Source of the DNA: DATJYV01 sp035499415
Lineage (GTDB): Bacteria > Bacteroidota > Ignavibacteria > UBA10030
DNA length: 34,257 nt
Direction of reading: 5' to 3'
Assembly (NCBI GenBank): GCA_035499415.1
Contig: DATJYV010000087.1
Location: forward strand, 1-34,257
Shown: piece after piece, positions 15,503 to 23,600 of the stretch
How positions within the stretch are numbered: position 1 is the stretch's first letter
Layout of the letters: each line of letters starts with the position of its first letter
Translations under genes and position numbers: made by a program
The notes under the pieces: model-generated
The model's input: only the letters and a program-made list of their open reading frames with translations
Databases searched by the model: none
What the model was told of the DNA's origin: nothing

Positions 15503-16483
15503 TTAAACGGCTCCGACCAGAGTGTTGATCGCCACCACGTTCACAATGTCGTTGACGCTGCAGCCGCGCGAAAGGTCGAACGCCGGTTTCTTGAGGCCTT
15601 GAACGATGGGGCCAAGCGCCTCGGCTCCTGCCATCCGCTGCGCAAGCTTGTAGCCGATGTTGCCCGCATTGAGGTCAGGAAAAATGAGAACGTTTGCCGT
15701 GCCGGCGACCTTGCTCGCCGGCGCTTTTTGTTTGGCCACCGAGGGCACGATCGCCGCGTCGAGCTGGAGCTCTCCGTCAACGCTCAATTCGGGCCGCCGC
15801 TTTTTGACAAAAGCCGTGGCCTTCTGCACCTTTTCCACAAGCGCGTGCGATGCGCTCCCTTTGGTCGAGAACGAGAGCATGGCTATGCGCGCTTCTTCCC
15901 CTGTAAGCTTCCGGTGATTCGCCGCGGAGGCGATCGCAATGTCCGCGAGTTGTTCCGCCGTCGGGTCCGGCAGCACCGCGCAATCGGCGAAGGTGTACGT
16001 TGTATAGGGGAATATCATCAGAAAGAAGCTTGAGACCACGCCGATGCCGTCCGCAACGCCGATAATTTGAATCGCGGCGCGAAGGACGTCGCCGGTCGTT
16101 GAGAGCGAGCCCGCGACACTGCCGTCCGCAACCCCTTCCCGCACCATCATCGCCCCGAAGAAGAGCGGGCGCTTCATCGTCTCTTGCGCTTCTTCTATTT
16201 TGGTCCCCTTTTCTTTGCGAAGGTTGAAGTAGATGTGTGTGTAATCGCTCAGCTTGTCCGACTTCTCCGGGTCGACGATGCGGATCTTTTCGAGCGCAAC
16301 ACCCGATTCCTTCGCCTTGGCTCGAACTTCCTCTTCGTTTCCGACCAGCGTTATCGTTGCAATCTGTTCGTCGGTGCAGATTCGCGCCGCCTTGATCGCG
16401 CGTTCATCGGTTGCGTCGGGCAGGACAATATGCGTTCGGAGCGATTTTGCTTTCGCCTTGATATCATCGACAAGTTTGGCCAC
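15503..16483 (-). CDS. pta: Phosphate acetyltransferase Pta
   Basis: A 326-residue single-domain Pta that interconverts acetyl-CoA and acetyl phosphate in the acetate/ATP pathway. Conserved blocks are HIVLPDATDERAIKAA, PLFFGAMMVREGVADGSVAGSLSTTGDVLRA cut over residues about 115-145, FADCAVLPDPTAEQLADIAI, ARIAMLSFSTKGSA, DGELQLDAAIVPSVA and the end block NVLIFPDLNAGNIGYKLAQRM. It lacks the long N-terminal regulatory domain of enterobacterial Pta. The GTG at 16483 is chosen because AGAGG lies seven bases upstream and a very good promoter (16517-16545) ends between it and an upstream ATG at 16549. No acetate kinase gene is nearby. Phosphate butyryltransferase is a less likely reading. Confidence 0.93.
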   Translation of the reverse strand: MAKLVDDIKAKAKSLRTHIVLPDATDERAIKAARICTDEQIATITLVGNEEEVRAKAKESGVALEKIRIVDPEKSDKLSDYTHIYFNLRKEKGTKIEEAQETMKRPLFFGAMMVREGVADGSVAGSLSTTGDVLRAAIQIIGVADGIGVVSSFFLMIFPYTTYTFADCAVLPDPTAEQLADIAIASAANHRKLTGEEARIAMLSFSTKGSASHALVEKVQKATAFVKKRRPELSVDGELQLDAAIVPSVAKQKAPASKVAGTANVLIFPDLNAGNIGYKLAQRMAGAEALGPIVQGLKKPAFDLSRGCSVNDIVNVVAINTLVGAV

Positions 16484-16516
16484 GGGAATACCTCTGGATT
16501 GAATTTCATCGCCAAG

Positions 16517-16545
16517 AATATACGATTGCGTCGTCCGGCAGTCAA
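16517..16545 (-). promoter_or_regulatory. Promoter of the pta - Lon-like operon
   Basis: Minus strand: -35 TTGACT (16540-16545), 17-bp spacer, -10 TATATT (16517-16522). Predicted transcription start near 16509 leaves a leader of about 26 bases to the GTG with its AGAGG site. Confidence 0.62.
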
Positions 16546-16656
16546 TCATTTTCTCGGATTCTCATCCCTGACGATTTGTCAATGATATAAGCGTTCCGGG
16601 TTCAATGGCTGAAGAAATGCTTTAGGTCGCACTGTTTTATTATCCGTCCCCTCCAA

Positions 16657-16685
16657 TTGCAAAACTGACAAAGTTTCATTATGTT
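16657..16685 (+). promoter_or_regulatory. Promoter of the miaB envelope operon
   Basis: -35 TTGCAA (16657-16662), 17-bp spacer, -10 TATGTT (16680-16685), extended as TATGTTTC, one base from TAnnTTTG. The leader to the miaB ATG is about 17 bases. Confidence 0.52.
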
Positions 16686-16708
16686 TCTGTTCATTTCGTA
16701 ATCAAGGC

Positions 16709-18040
16709 ATGAAATCGGCTAAAAGAATTTATCTCGAAACCTACGGCTGTCAGATGAACGTCGCAGACAGCGAGGTCGTCTTAAGGATTATGGACGATGC
16801 CGGATACGCAAGGACGGCGATGCCCGAAGAAGCGGACGTCGTCCTGGTGAACACGTGCGCCGTCCGGGAGAACGCGGAGGTGCGCGTCCACGGACGTTTG
16901 GGCGATTTCAAGCATCTCAAAAAAAGCAAACCGGAGCTCGTGATCGGCGTCCTCGGATGCATGGCGGAACGGCTGCGCAAGGATATCATCGAGTCGAAGG
17001 ATTTCGTCGACCTTATTGTCGGACCGGATGAATACCGGAAGCTTCCCATGCTCGTCGAGAGCGCCATGGATGGCGAGCGGGGCATCGCGGTGCGACTTTC
17101 GCGGGTGGAGAATTATGACGACATCCTTCCGCTTCGGACCGACGGGGTGTGCGCATGGCTCTCCGTCATGCGCGGCTGCGATAAGTTCTGCACATTTTGC
17201 GTCGTTCCGTTTACGCGTGGACGGGAACGCAGCAGATCGTTTGAAAGCATCCTGCGCGAGGTGCGGCACCTCGCGGAAGCGGGGTTCAAGGAGATCACCC
17301 TTCTCGGCCAGAATGTCAATTCTTACAAGGATGGAGAGTACGATTTCGCCGCGCTTCTCTCCGCCGTTGCCGGCGTCGACCGAACCATCCGGGTCCGCTT
17401 CACGACATCGCACCCCCAGGATATGTCCGATGCGCTGGTCGATGCGATAGCTCAAAACCAGAACATCTGCAACTACATCCATCTCCCCGTCCAGTCCGGA
17501 TCCAACCGCATCCTCGAAATGATGAACCGGACCTATTCCGCGGAACATTACCTCCGGCTGGTAGATAAGATCCGGCGGGCAATTCCCGCGGCAAGTCTCT
17601 CGACCGACATTATCGCGGGCTTTCCGGGAGAAACGGACGACGACCATCGGATGACCGTAGAGCTTCTGCGCAGGGTTGAATTCGACGGGGCATTTACATT
17701 CAAATATTCTCCCCGCGAGAACACGCGGGCCTGGGGTCTTGGCGACACCGTTCCGGACTCCGTGAAGGTCGAGCGGCTCGACGAGATCATCGACGTTCAG
17801 CGGTCGATCTCCCACCGCCTCAACGAGCGGATCATCAACACCGAAGTCGAGGTACTTGTCGAGGGACCGAGCAAGAAGTCGGCCGATGAGTTTTGCGGAC
17901 GGACCGACACAAACCGGATGGTTATTTTCCCCAAAGACTCAACCGTGGCAGGCGAGTATCGGAAGATCCGAATCGGGCGCGTCAACGCGGCAACACTCTT
18001 CGGGCGCGCGGTCTCCCGTCGCGCGTCGGAAGCGGCTTAG
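16709..18040 (+). CDS. miaB: tRNA-2-methylthio-N6-dimethylallyladenosine synthase MiaB
   Basis: A 443-residue radical-SAM methylthiotransferase that converts i6A37 to ms2i6A37 in tRNAs reading UNN codons. The N-terminal domain supplies one 4Fe-4S cluster through Cys14 (ETYGCQMN), the NTCAVRENAE cysteine and the LGCMAE cysteine. The radical-SAM cluster motif is GCDKFCTFCVVPFTRGRERSR. A C-terminal TRAM region (EVLVEGPSKKSADEFCGRTD and IRIGRVNAATLFG) completes the protein, and the length matches the family. The TRAM motif favours MiaB over MtaB or RimO. It is first in the envelope operon, and the SPOR-protein gene starts 18 bases after it. The ribosome-binding site is poor because AAGG nearly touches the ATG. 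Confidence 0.96.
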   Translation: MKSAKRIYLETYGCQMNVADSEVVLRIMDDAGYARTAMPEEADVVLVNTCAVRENAEVRVHGRLGDFKHLKKSKPELVIGVLGCMAERLRKDIIESKDFVDLIVGPDEYRKLPMLVESAMDGERGIAVRLSRVENYDDILPLRTDGVCAWLSVMRGCDKFCTFCVVPFTRGRERSRSFESILREVRHLAEAGFKEITLLGQNVNSYKDGEYDFAALLSAVAGVDRTIRVRFTTSHPQDMSDALVDAIAQNQNICNYIHLPVQSGSNRILEMMNRTYSAEHYLRLVDKIRRAIPAASLSTDIIAGFPGETDDDHRMTVELLRRVEFDGAFTFKYSPRENTRAWGLGDTVPDSVKVERLDEIIDVQRSISHRLNERIINTEVEVLVEGPSKKSADEFCGRTDTNRMVIFPKDSTVAGEYRKIRIGRVNAATLFGRAVSRRASEAA

Positions 18041-18058
18041 CGAGGAAGGAGAAGGTTT

Positions 18059-18787
18059 ATGATCTTACCGAATCGAGTGAAAGAATTGACCGCGGTCTTC
18101 ATCGCTGTTGCGGCTGTTTCCGTTTCCTCGGTTGCGCAGACCGGCCAGACGAATGAGCCGGATATTCAGGGACGTCTCGAGATGATCGAGCGGGGCCAGG
18201 CAGATGCCGTCAAGGCCGAGCTTCCCACGCTGATGACCAATTTTCAGAATCACCCCGGGGTACTCTACCTCCAGGCCGTGCTGACGACCGACGGGAGCGA
18301 AGCGGCGAAAATCTATCAGAGCATCGTCGACAACTTCCCGACCAGCGAGTGGGCGGACGACGCCCTCTATAAATTGTACCAGTATTATTTGTCGATCGGC
18401 CTTTACAAAACCGCGGAGAAAAAACTTGCCCAGCTGAAGCAGGATTATCCGTTCTCGGCCTATGCTTCGGAACAACCCGCGCCGGAGCCGCCAAAGCCAA
18501 CGGGAGGCGAGCAGAGCGCCGTCAATCCGCCCAAGCAGCCGGTCGAGGAATTCACCACGCATTTCACGATTCAAGTCGGAGCATTTTCGACGCTGCAGAA
18601 CGCCGAGGAGCTTAAGGCAAAGTTCGAAAAAGAGGGATATTCTTCGAACATCTTCACCATCGTGTCGAACGGAAAGAAACTTCACAAGGTGTGGGTGGGG
18701 GAATTTCAGACGTACGACGAGGCGAAGCGATTTACGGCGGAGGTCAAGAAGAAGTTCAGCCTCGATTCGATCGTCGTCTCCCGGTGA
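18059..18787 (+). CDS. Exported TPR and SPOR-domain protein
   Basis: A 242-residue envelope protein. An N-terminal hydrophobic segment (residues 9-26, ELTAVFIAVAAVSVSSVA) looks like a signal peptide. Residues about 38-135 form TPR-like helices (AKIYQSIVDNFPTSEWADDALYKL, then YKTAEKKLAQLKQDYP). A Pro-rich linker follows (PAPEPPKPTGGEQ). Residues about 165-242 are a SPOR domain: FTIQVGAFSTLQNAEELKAKF and LHKVWVGEFQTYDEAKRF. SPOR domains bind peptidoglycan stripped of stem peptides, typical of septal regions, while the TPR part offers protein contacts. GGAAGGAGAAGG precedes the ATG. Within the operon it links cell-wall position to the LptE and glycosyltransferase genes; the exact role is unknown. 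Confidence 0.92.
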   Translation: MILPNRVKELTAVFIAVAAVSVSSVAQTGQTNEPDIQGRLEMIERGQADAVKAELPTLMTNFQNHPGVLYLQAVLTTDGSEAAKIYQSIVDNFPTSEWADDALYKLYQYYLSIGLYKTAEKKLAQLKQDYPFSAYASEQPAPEPPKPTGGEQSAVNPPKQPVEEFTTHFTIQVGAFSTLQNAEELKAKFEKEGYSSNIFTIVSNGKKLHKVWVGEFQTYDEAKRFTAEVKKKFSLDSIVVSR

Positions 18788-18803
18788 GCGATTATCGACA
18801 TTC

Positions 18804-19922
18804 ATGACCAGGGAAGAATTCCAAAAAGAAAACGGCATTGTCGGAGTCTCGGCGGCCATTCAGGAGGTCATCGGAACCATCCAGCAGGTCGCGCCGACGG
18901 ACATCACGGTTCTGGTGACCGGCGAAAGCGGCGTTGGAAAGGAGCTGATCGCACGGGCGATCCACGGAGCGAGCAAGCGTTCGACGAAACCGATGGTGAC
19001 GGTGAATTGCGGGGCGATTCCCGAAGGCCTGATCGAGAGCGAGCTCTTCGGACACGAGAAGGGGTCGTTCACCAGCGCCGTGGAAATGCGCCGGGGATAC
19101 TTTGAGATTGCGGACGGTGGGACGCTATTCCTGGACGAAATCGGGGAGATGCCTCTCGCCACGCAGGTGAAGCTGCTCCGCGTTCTGGAGAACGGCGAGT
19201 TCACGCGTGTCGGGGCATCGACGCCGCGACGTTCCGACGTCCGGGTGATCGCTGCGACAAACAAATCACTCGAGAGCGAAGTGCAGCAGCGGCGATTCCG
19301 GTCCGACCTGTACTTTCGTCTTCGCTCGGTGAACATCGACATTGCCCCGCTGCGCAACCGCCGCGAAGACATCCCCGTTCTGATCAACCATTTTGTCCGC
19401 GAATTCATGAACCGAAACGGCATGTCGTTCGCGGGGTTCACCGATGACGCGACAGGGATGATGATGGAATACGATTGGCCCGGAAACGCGCGCGAGCTCC
19501 GGAACACGATCGAGAGCATGATGGTCCTCGAAGGCGGGAAGCGCATCGGAGCCGAGGAGGTCCGCAAGTATCTCCATGAGCAGACGTCCGTCGTCGGCGA
19601 CCGCCTCCTGCCGGTTGTCACGAACCGGACGGTCGAGCAGGCGGAGCGGGAGCTCATCTACCGGGCGCTCCTCGACCTTAAAGCCGACATCACCGAGCTG
19701 AAGGACATGGTCACGGTGCGTCCCGCGCTTGCGGAAACGAAAGTTCCAGAGGGCGCCGACAACGGGAACGGGAACGGCTCCGTGTCGCTCGACGAGATGG
19801 AGCGACGCATGATCGCGGGAGCCCTCGACCGCCACCGCGGAAACCGGCGGCTCGCGGCCAGGGACCTGAATATCAGCGAGCGGACGCTGTATCGAAAAAT
19901 CAAAGATTACGGACTGCAGTAG
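18804..19922 (+). CDS. Sigma-54-type AAA+ activator without sensor domain, variant GAFTGA loop
   Basis: A 372-residue bacterial enhancer-binding-type protein. The AAA+ domain begins almost at the N-terminus: Walker A GESGVGKE at 40-47, Walker B GGTLFLDEIGEM around 105-115, and sensor/arginine-finger region RRFRSDLYFRL. The sigma-54-contact loop reads GSFTSA (87-92) instead of GAFTGA. No receiver, GAF or PAS domain precedes it. After AAA+ comes a linker with an Asn-Gly run (DNGNGNGSV). A Fis-type helix-turn-helix ends the protein (NRRLAARDLNISERTLYRKI). Activity is therefore probably controlled by a partner, by expression, or not through classical sigma-54 opening (inference). The ATG at 18804 is chosen; a longer in-frame stretch upstream only shadows the SPOR gene. 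Four bases separate it from lptE. Confidence 0.92.
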   Translation: MTREEFQKENGIVGVSAAIQEVIGTIQQVAPTDITVLVTGESGVGKELIARAIHGASKRSTKPMVTVNCGAIPEGLIESELFGHEKGSFTSAVEMRRGYFEIADGGTLFLDEIGEMPLATQVKLLRVLENGEFTRVGASTPRRSDVRVIAATNKSLESEVQQRRFRSDLYFRLRSVNIDIAPLRNRREDIPVLINHFVREFMNRNGMSFAGFTDDATGMMMEYDWPGNARELRNTIESMMVLEGGKRIGAEEVRKYLHEQTSVVGDRLLPVVTNRTVEQAERELIYRALLDLKADITELKDMVTVRPALAETKVPEGADNGNGNGSVSLDEMERRMIAGALDRHRGNRRLAARDLNISERTLYRKIKDYGLQ

Positions 19923-19926
19923 TACG

Positions 19927-20466
19927 ATGGACAACGGCGGCTCTTCGGCAGTCATGCAACGGTTGCGTTTCATCGCGACCTGCGCCCTGCTGTTGGCGCT
20001 TGCCGGTTGTGGCGGGTGTCCCTACTCGTTCCGCGGCGGTTCGGTTCCGCCGCACCTGAAGACGATCGCGATTCCGCTTGCGGAGGACCAGAGCGGCTAC
20101 GGCGATCCGACGCTGCGCGACGATTTCACGTCACAACTCGTCCAGCGTTTTACGAACGACAATACACTCCAGCTCGCCGACCGTAATTCGGCCGACTCGA
20201 TGCTGGAGGACGTCATCACGAGCGTGCGAGATGCTCCCAACGTCCTTCAGGGGGGAAATGAAACGGTGGCACAGCGCCGCATCACGGTGACGGTCCACGT
20301 GACATTCCAGGACCTGAAGCTTCGCAAGAAAATCTGGGACAAGGATTTCAATAACTGGGGAGACTACGCCTCCGGCGCAGGACCCACCCAGCGGAACGTC
20401 GGTATCGAAGAAGCGGTTCGCAAGCTCACAGAGGACATTCTCAACGAAACAGTAGCCGGATGGTAA
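19927..20466 (+). CDS. lptE: LPS-assembly lipoprotein LptE
   Basis: A 179-residue lipoprotein that plugs and assists LptD when LPS is inserted in the outer membrane. The lipobox LALAGC ends at Cys28 after a hydrophobic signal (RLRFIATCALLLALA). The conserved LptE fold start YSFRGGSVPPHLKTIAIPLAED follows, then the RDDFTSQLVQRF helix and the segment LQLADRNSADSMLEDVITSV. Alternating strands (ITVTVHVTFQDLKLRKKIWDK split here over residues about 122-142) and a C-terminal helix EEAVRKLTEDILNETV complete it. The start could also be the ATG at 19954, giving the signal peptide a more usual length. It sits between the activator (4-base gap) and the glycosyltransferase (7-base gap). lptD is not in the window. 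Confidence 0.9.
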   Translation: MDNGGSSAVMQRLRFIATCALLLALAGCGGCPYSFRGGSVPPHLKTIAIPLAEDQSGYGDPTLRDDFTSQLVQRFTNDNTLQLADRNSADSMLEDVITSVRDAPNVLQGGNETVAQRRITVTVHVTFQDLKLRKKIWDKDFNNWGDYASGAGPTQRNVGIEEAVRKLTEDILNETVAGW

Positions 20467-20473
20467 TATCCCC

Positions 20474-21988
20474 ATGACGTTTACTCTGATGTTTTTCCGA
20501 CAGGCGGTCGTGCCCACCCCGTATTTTACGGACTTCGTCCTGTATCTTTACTTCATATCCCTTCTTATTCTCTGTGCGTTCGGTGCGCACGGGTTCGTCA
20601 TGGTGTACTATTATCTCAAGCAGCGGCGGGACGAGAGCGAACAGCCGCTTCTCACCGAGACTCCGCCCGTGACGGTCCAGCTCCCGATATTCAACGAGCT
20701 GTATGTCATCAACCGGTTGATCGATGCCGTGTGCGCGCTCGATTATCCCAAGGAGATGCTTGAAATTCAGGTTCTCGACGATTCGACCGACGAAACGTCC
20801 GGCATGGTCGCCGAGGCGGTTTCGCGTTACAGGAGTCTTGGATACGACATTAAACAGATCCGCCGGAAAGACCGCAACGGCTTCAAGTCCGGGGCCCTCA
20901 AGGCCGGACTCGCAGTCGCACGCGGCGAGTTTCTTGCGATCTTCGACGCGGACTTCGTGCCCAATAAGGATTTTCTGCAGAAAACGATCCCCTACTTTGG
21001 CGACCCGAAGATCGCCCTCGTCCAGACACGCTGGGAACATATCAACAGCGATTACTCATTGCTGACGCGGGCCCAGGCCTTTGCCCTGGACGGGCACTTC
21101 GTCATGGAACAAAATGTGCGGAACAAGGCCGGCTACTTCATAAACTTCAACGGCACCGGCGGGATCTGGCGCAAGGCCGCAATAGAAGACGCAGGGAACT
21201 GGCAGTCGGATACGCTCACCGAAGACCTCGACCTGAGTTATCGCGCACAGCTGCGCGGATGGAAGTTCAAGTTTTTGAACGATGTCACGTCGCCCGCGGA
21301 ACTCCCGGCGGAAATTCACGCCCTGAAATCACAACAATTCCGGTGGACGAAGGGGGCGATCGAGACGGCTCGAAAAATTCTTCCGCAGGTCTGGAAGTCG
21401 AAAATATCTTTCCGGCTCAAGCTCCATTCGACGTTTCACCTCACGAACAATATCGTCTTCCCCTTCATCATCCTAGCGGGCATTTTAAACGTCCCGCTCG
21501 TCTACATCAAACAACGCGGGGGACACGAAGCGTACTTTGCGCTTATGTCCGTCTTCGTTCTTGCGTTCATCGGCTCGTTTCTCTTTTATATGTATTCACA
21601 GAAGTCCGTGTACTCGGATTGGCGAAGGCGCATTCTTCTTTTTCCGCTGTTCATGGCCGGCAGCATGGGATTCGCCCTGAATAATTCCCGTGCGGTGTTC
21701 GAAGCGCTCTTTCAGCGCAAAAGCGAATTCATCCGCACGCCAAAGTACGCCATCCTGGGGAAGGCCGATTCATGGAGCGGGAAAAAGTACGTCCGGAAGC
21801 GGACCGATTGGTTTGTCTTCGTCGAGCTCGGACTTGCGCTCTATTGCTTCTTCGGCGTAATTTCTTCATTATATTTCCTTGAGATCGCCGCCGTTCCGTT
21901 CCAGCTTCTCTACTTTGGCGGATTCTCCTTCGTCTCATGGCTCTCGATCAAGCATGCAGTAGAGGCCCGCAAACTCCATCACCATTAA
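20474..21988 (+). CDS. Membrane GT2 glycosyltransferase, cellulose-synthase/CslA-like
   Basis: A 504-residue processive-type family 2 glycosyltransferase. An N-terminal transmembrane helix (DFVLYLYFISLLILCAFGAH) precedes the catalytic domain with VTVQLPIFNELYV, the nucleotide-sugar aspartates in LDDSTDET, the metal-binding DAD (IFDADFVP), the acceptor-site TEDLDLSYRAQLRGW and the QQFRW motif (position about 291). The spaced D, DxD, D, QxxRW set is that of polymerising beta-glycosyltransferases. At least four helices follow (HLTNNIVFPFIILAGIL and later segments). It resembles bacterial relatives of glucomannan synthase, but donor and product cannot be told. There is no PilZ domain in view, so direct c-di-GMP control is not indicated. 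It is cotranscribed with lptE and the TPR gene. Confidence 0.92.
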   Translation: MTFTLMFFRQAVVPTPYFTDFVLYLYFISLLILCAFGAHGFVMVYYYLKQRRDESEQPLLTETPPVTVQLPIFNELYVINRLIDAVCALDYPKEMLEIQVLDDSTDETSGMVAEAVSRYRSLGYDIKQIRRKDRNGFKSGALKAGLAVARGEFLAIFDADFVPNKDFLQKTIPYFGDPKIALVQTRWEHINSDYSLLTRAQAFALDGHFVMEQNVRNKAGYFINFNGTGGIWRKAAIEDAGNWQSDTLTEDLDLSYRAQLRGWKFKFLNDVTSPAELPAEIHALKSQQFRWTKGAIETARKILPQVWKSKISFRLKLHSTFHLTNNIVFPFIILAGILNVPLVYIKQRGGHEAYFALMSVFVLAFIGSFLFYMYSQKSVYSDWRRRILLFPLFMAGSMGFALNNSRAVFEALFQRKSEFIRTPKYAILGKADSWSGKKYVRKRTDWFVFVELGLALYCFFGVISSLYFLEIAAVPFQLLYFGGFSFVSWLSIKHAVEARKLHHH

Positions 21989-21992
21989 CCCC

Positions 21993-23207
21993 ATGACCGA
22001 CGGTCTTCAGCAGCGCATAGCGTCGCTGGAAAAAAAGGTTCGGCCGGGCTCAAAGTCGCCGCTGTTCGCCCAGCTTGCATCATTTTACGTCGAAGTCGGG
22101 CGCCCGCAGGATGCCCTGCGCGTCTGCGACAACGGCCTTGCCCTCTTTCCCTTCTACACCACCGGACATCTCGTCAAAGGCAAAGCGCTTGCCGCGTTGA
22201 GCATGAACGCGGAAGCGAAGAGGGAATTTGAGTGGGTTCTCGACTTCCTTCCGGGGAATCCAGCCGCCGCCGGACTGCTGGCCAAACTCTCCGTTGCCGC
22301 TCCTTCAGCCGTCGAAGAAGTCGCGCCGGGAAAGGAATCGACTCCTACGCTCATCGGCAGCAGAATGGAAGAGCCGGAACCCGCTGCTCCGCCGTCCGTT
22401 GAACAGGCCGCGCCGCCGTCACACGAATCCGCAGCCCCCGAAGTCGAACCGATCGCCGAAGCCGGACTCCCCGCCCAGGAAGCTCCGGCTGCCACAAGCG
22501 ATATTTTTGGACTCCCGTCAGAACCCGAGAGCCCGCCGGCGATGAGGGAGCCCGCGTCGGTGGAGCCGCTTTCGGCCGCAGAGACCGCGCCCGCCGAACC
22601 GGTTTCTGCGGAGACGCCGGCCGAGGATCCTTTTGGGTTCGGCGCATCACCTGCAGAGCCGCCGGCCCCGGAGCCGACGACATCGTCCTTCGACGCGTTT
22701 GGCGCCGCCGAAACTCCCGAAGCCCCTCCTTCGAGCTCACCGACACCTGAGCCATCCGGCCCTTCGATTTTCGATTTTCCCGCTTCCCAGGAGCCGGGCG
22801 CTCCCGCCTCAGCCGGAGAATCGTTCGAAGATTTCGCGGCCAGGATGCAGGCGACATTAGGAGGCGAGGGAACACTTTCTCTCGAAGACTATCTGAAGGA
22901 AGAGACGCCGTCGCCCGCCCCGCCGAACGAGATCGAGGACATCGCCCAGAAACTGCAAAGCGCAAAGAAGATAACGCCGATCATCAACTTCGCCGCAAAG
23001 TCAACCGCAACGGCAAGCGAAGCAGACACGCCCTCGGGCTCGGGATTCGTTACTCCCACGCTGGCGGAGATTTATGCCAAGCAAGGATGGTTTGACGATG
23101 CAATCAAGGCATACCGCACGCTCGCAAGCAACAAACCTGCGGAGCGCGAGCGGTTCGAACAACGGATTGCGGAGCTTGAAGAGCAGAAGAAGAAACAGGA
23201 GGGATGA
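21993..23207 (+). CDS. TPR protein with long Pro/Glu/Ala-rich linker and repeated phenylalanine motifs
   Basis: A 404-residue, apparently cytoplasmic protein with no signal peptide. Residues about 1-105 hold TPR-like helices (LFAQLASFYVEVGRPQDALRV, then NAEAKREFEWVLDFLPGN). Residues about 110-300 are a low-complexity acidic/Pro/Ala linker with five short phenylalanine-centred motifs: DIFGLPSE, DPFGFGAS, SFDAFGAAE, SIFDFPAS and SFEDFAAR. A helical segment with LSLEDYLKEE follows. The C-terminus (TPTLAEIYAKQGWFDDAIKAYRTLA) is a further TPR and ends in a charged coiled helix. The layout suggests a scaffold that clamps partners with both TPR ends, the motifs being docking sites (inference). It starts 4 bases after the glycosyltransferase stop, and the operon terminator follows. 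Confidence 0.88.
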   Translation: MTDGLQQRIASLEKKVRPGSKSPLFAQLASFYVEVGRPQDALRVCDNGLALFPFYTTGHLVKGKALAALSMNAEAKREFEWVLDFLPGNPAAAGLLAKLSVAAPSAVEEVAPGKESTPTLIGSRMEEPEPAAPPSVEQAAPPSHESAAPEVEPIAEAGLPAQEAPAATSDIFGLPSEPESPPAMREPASVEPLSAAETAPAEPVSAETPAEDPFGFGASPAEPPAPEPTTSSFDAFGAAETPEAPPSSSPTPEPSGPSIFDFPASQEPGAPASAGESFEDFAARMQATLGGEGTLSLEDYLKEETPSPAPPNEIEDIAQKLQSAKKITPIINFAAKSTATASEADTPSGSGFVTPTLAEIYAKQGWFDDAIKAYRTLASNKPAERERFEQRIAELEEQKKKQEG

Positions 23208-23229
23208 CGACCGATGGTCTTTCAAAAGC

Positions 23230-23259
23230 AAAAGCCCGGCCGGTGACGGTCGGGCTTTT
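23230..23259. terminator. Strong bidirectional terminator between the envelope operon and rpsT
   Basis: 13-bp stem (AAAAGCCCGGCCG at 23230-23242 with CGGTCGGGCTTTT at 23247-23259, one G-T pair) and a GTGA loop. A- and T-rich arms give a T-tail on both strands, so it can end both converging transcripts. Confidence 0.9.
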
Positions 23260-23279
23260 GTATTTCCGGGGATCAAGCC

Positions 23280-23534
23280 TCAGGCGATCTTATTCACCAG
23301 TCTTGTAAGTTTCGACTTTTGATTCGCCGCCTTGTTCCGGTGAATCACCCCCTTTGCCGCCAGTTTATCGAGAAACTTTGTCGCCGCTTTGAGCGCCGCG
23401 GCGGCTTCTTCCTTCCCTTTGACCGACCGTACCTTCTTGATAAGCGTTTTCATCCTTGTGATGTTGGAACGGTTCCTGCTTTCGCGACGTGCGCCCTGCC
23501 GGACCCGCTTTGCGGCTGAAGCATGCTGTGGCAT
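23280..23534 (-). CDS. rpsT: 30S ribosomal protein S20
   Basis: An 84-residue basic, fully helical protein that binds 16S rRNA near the body of the small subunit. The typical S20 pattern is present: MPQHASAAKRVRQ at the start, RNRSNITRMKTLIKKV, and the C-terminal KGVIHRNKAANQKSKLTRLV. Length is usual. AGGAG stands seven bases before the ATG. A promoter overlaps the stop codon of the upstream Nudix gene, so it can be transcribed independently. Confidence 0.96.
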   Translation of the reverse strand: MPQHASAAKRVRQGARRESRNRSNITRMKTLIKKVRSVKGKEEAAAALKAATKFLDKLAAKGVIHRNKAANQKSKLTRLVNKIA

Positions 23535-23571
23535 CTCACTCTCCTGAAAATTGCATGAACGATCTGTAACG

Positions 23572-23600
23572 AAGATACCGCAGAAATGCCGTAATTACAA
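23572..23600 (-). promoter_or_regulatory. Promoter of rpsT
   Basis: Minus strand: -35 TTGTAA (23595-23600), 17-bp spacer, -10 TATCTT (23572-23577). The -35 includes the TAA stop of the Nudix gene. The leader is about 30 bases. Confidence 0.55.

Noticed and set aside
18462..18803. N-terminal extension of the sigma-54-type activator
   Set aside because: It overlaps the SPOR-domain gene in another frame and gives an Arg/Ser-rich nonsense sequence. The ATG at 18804 begins directly at the AAA+ module.
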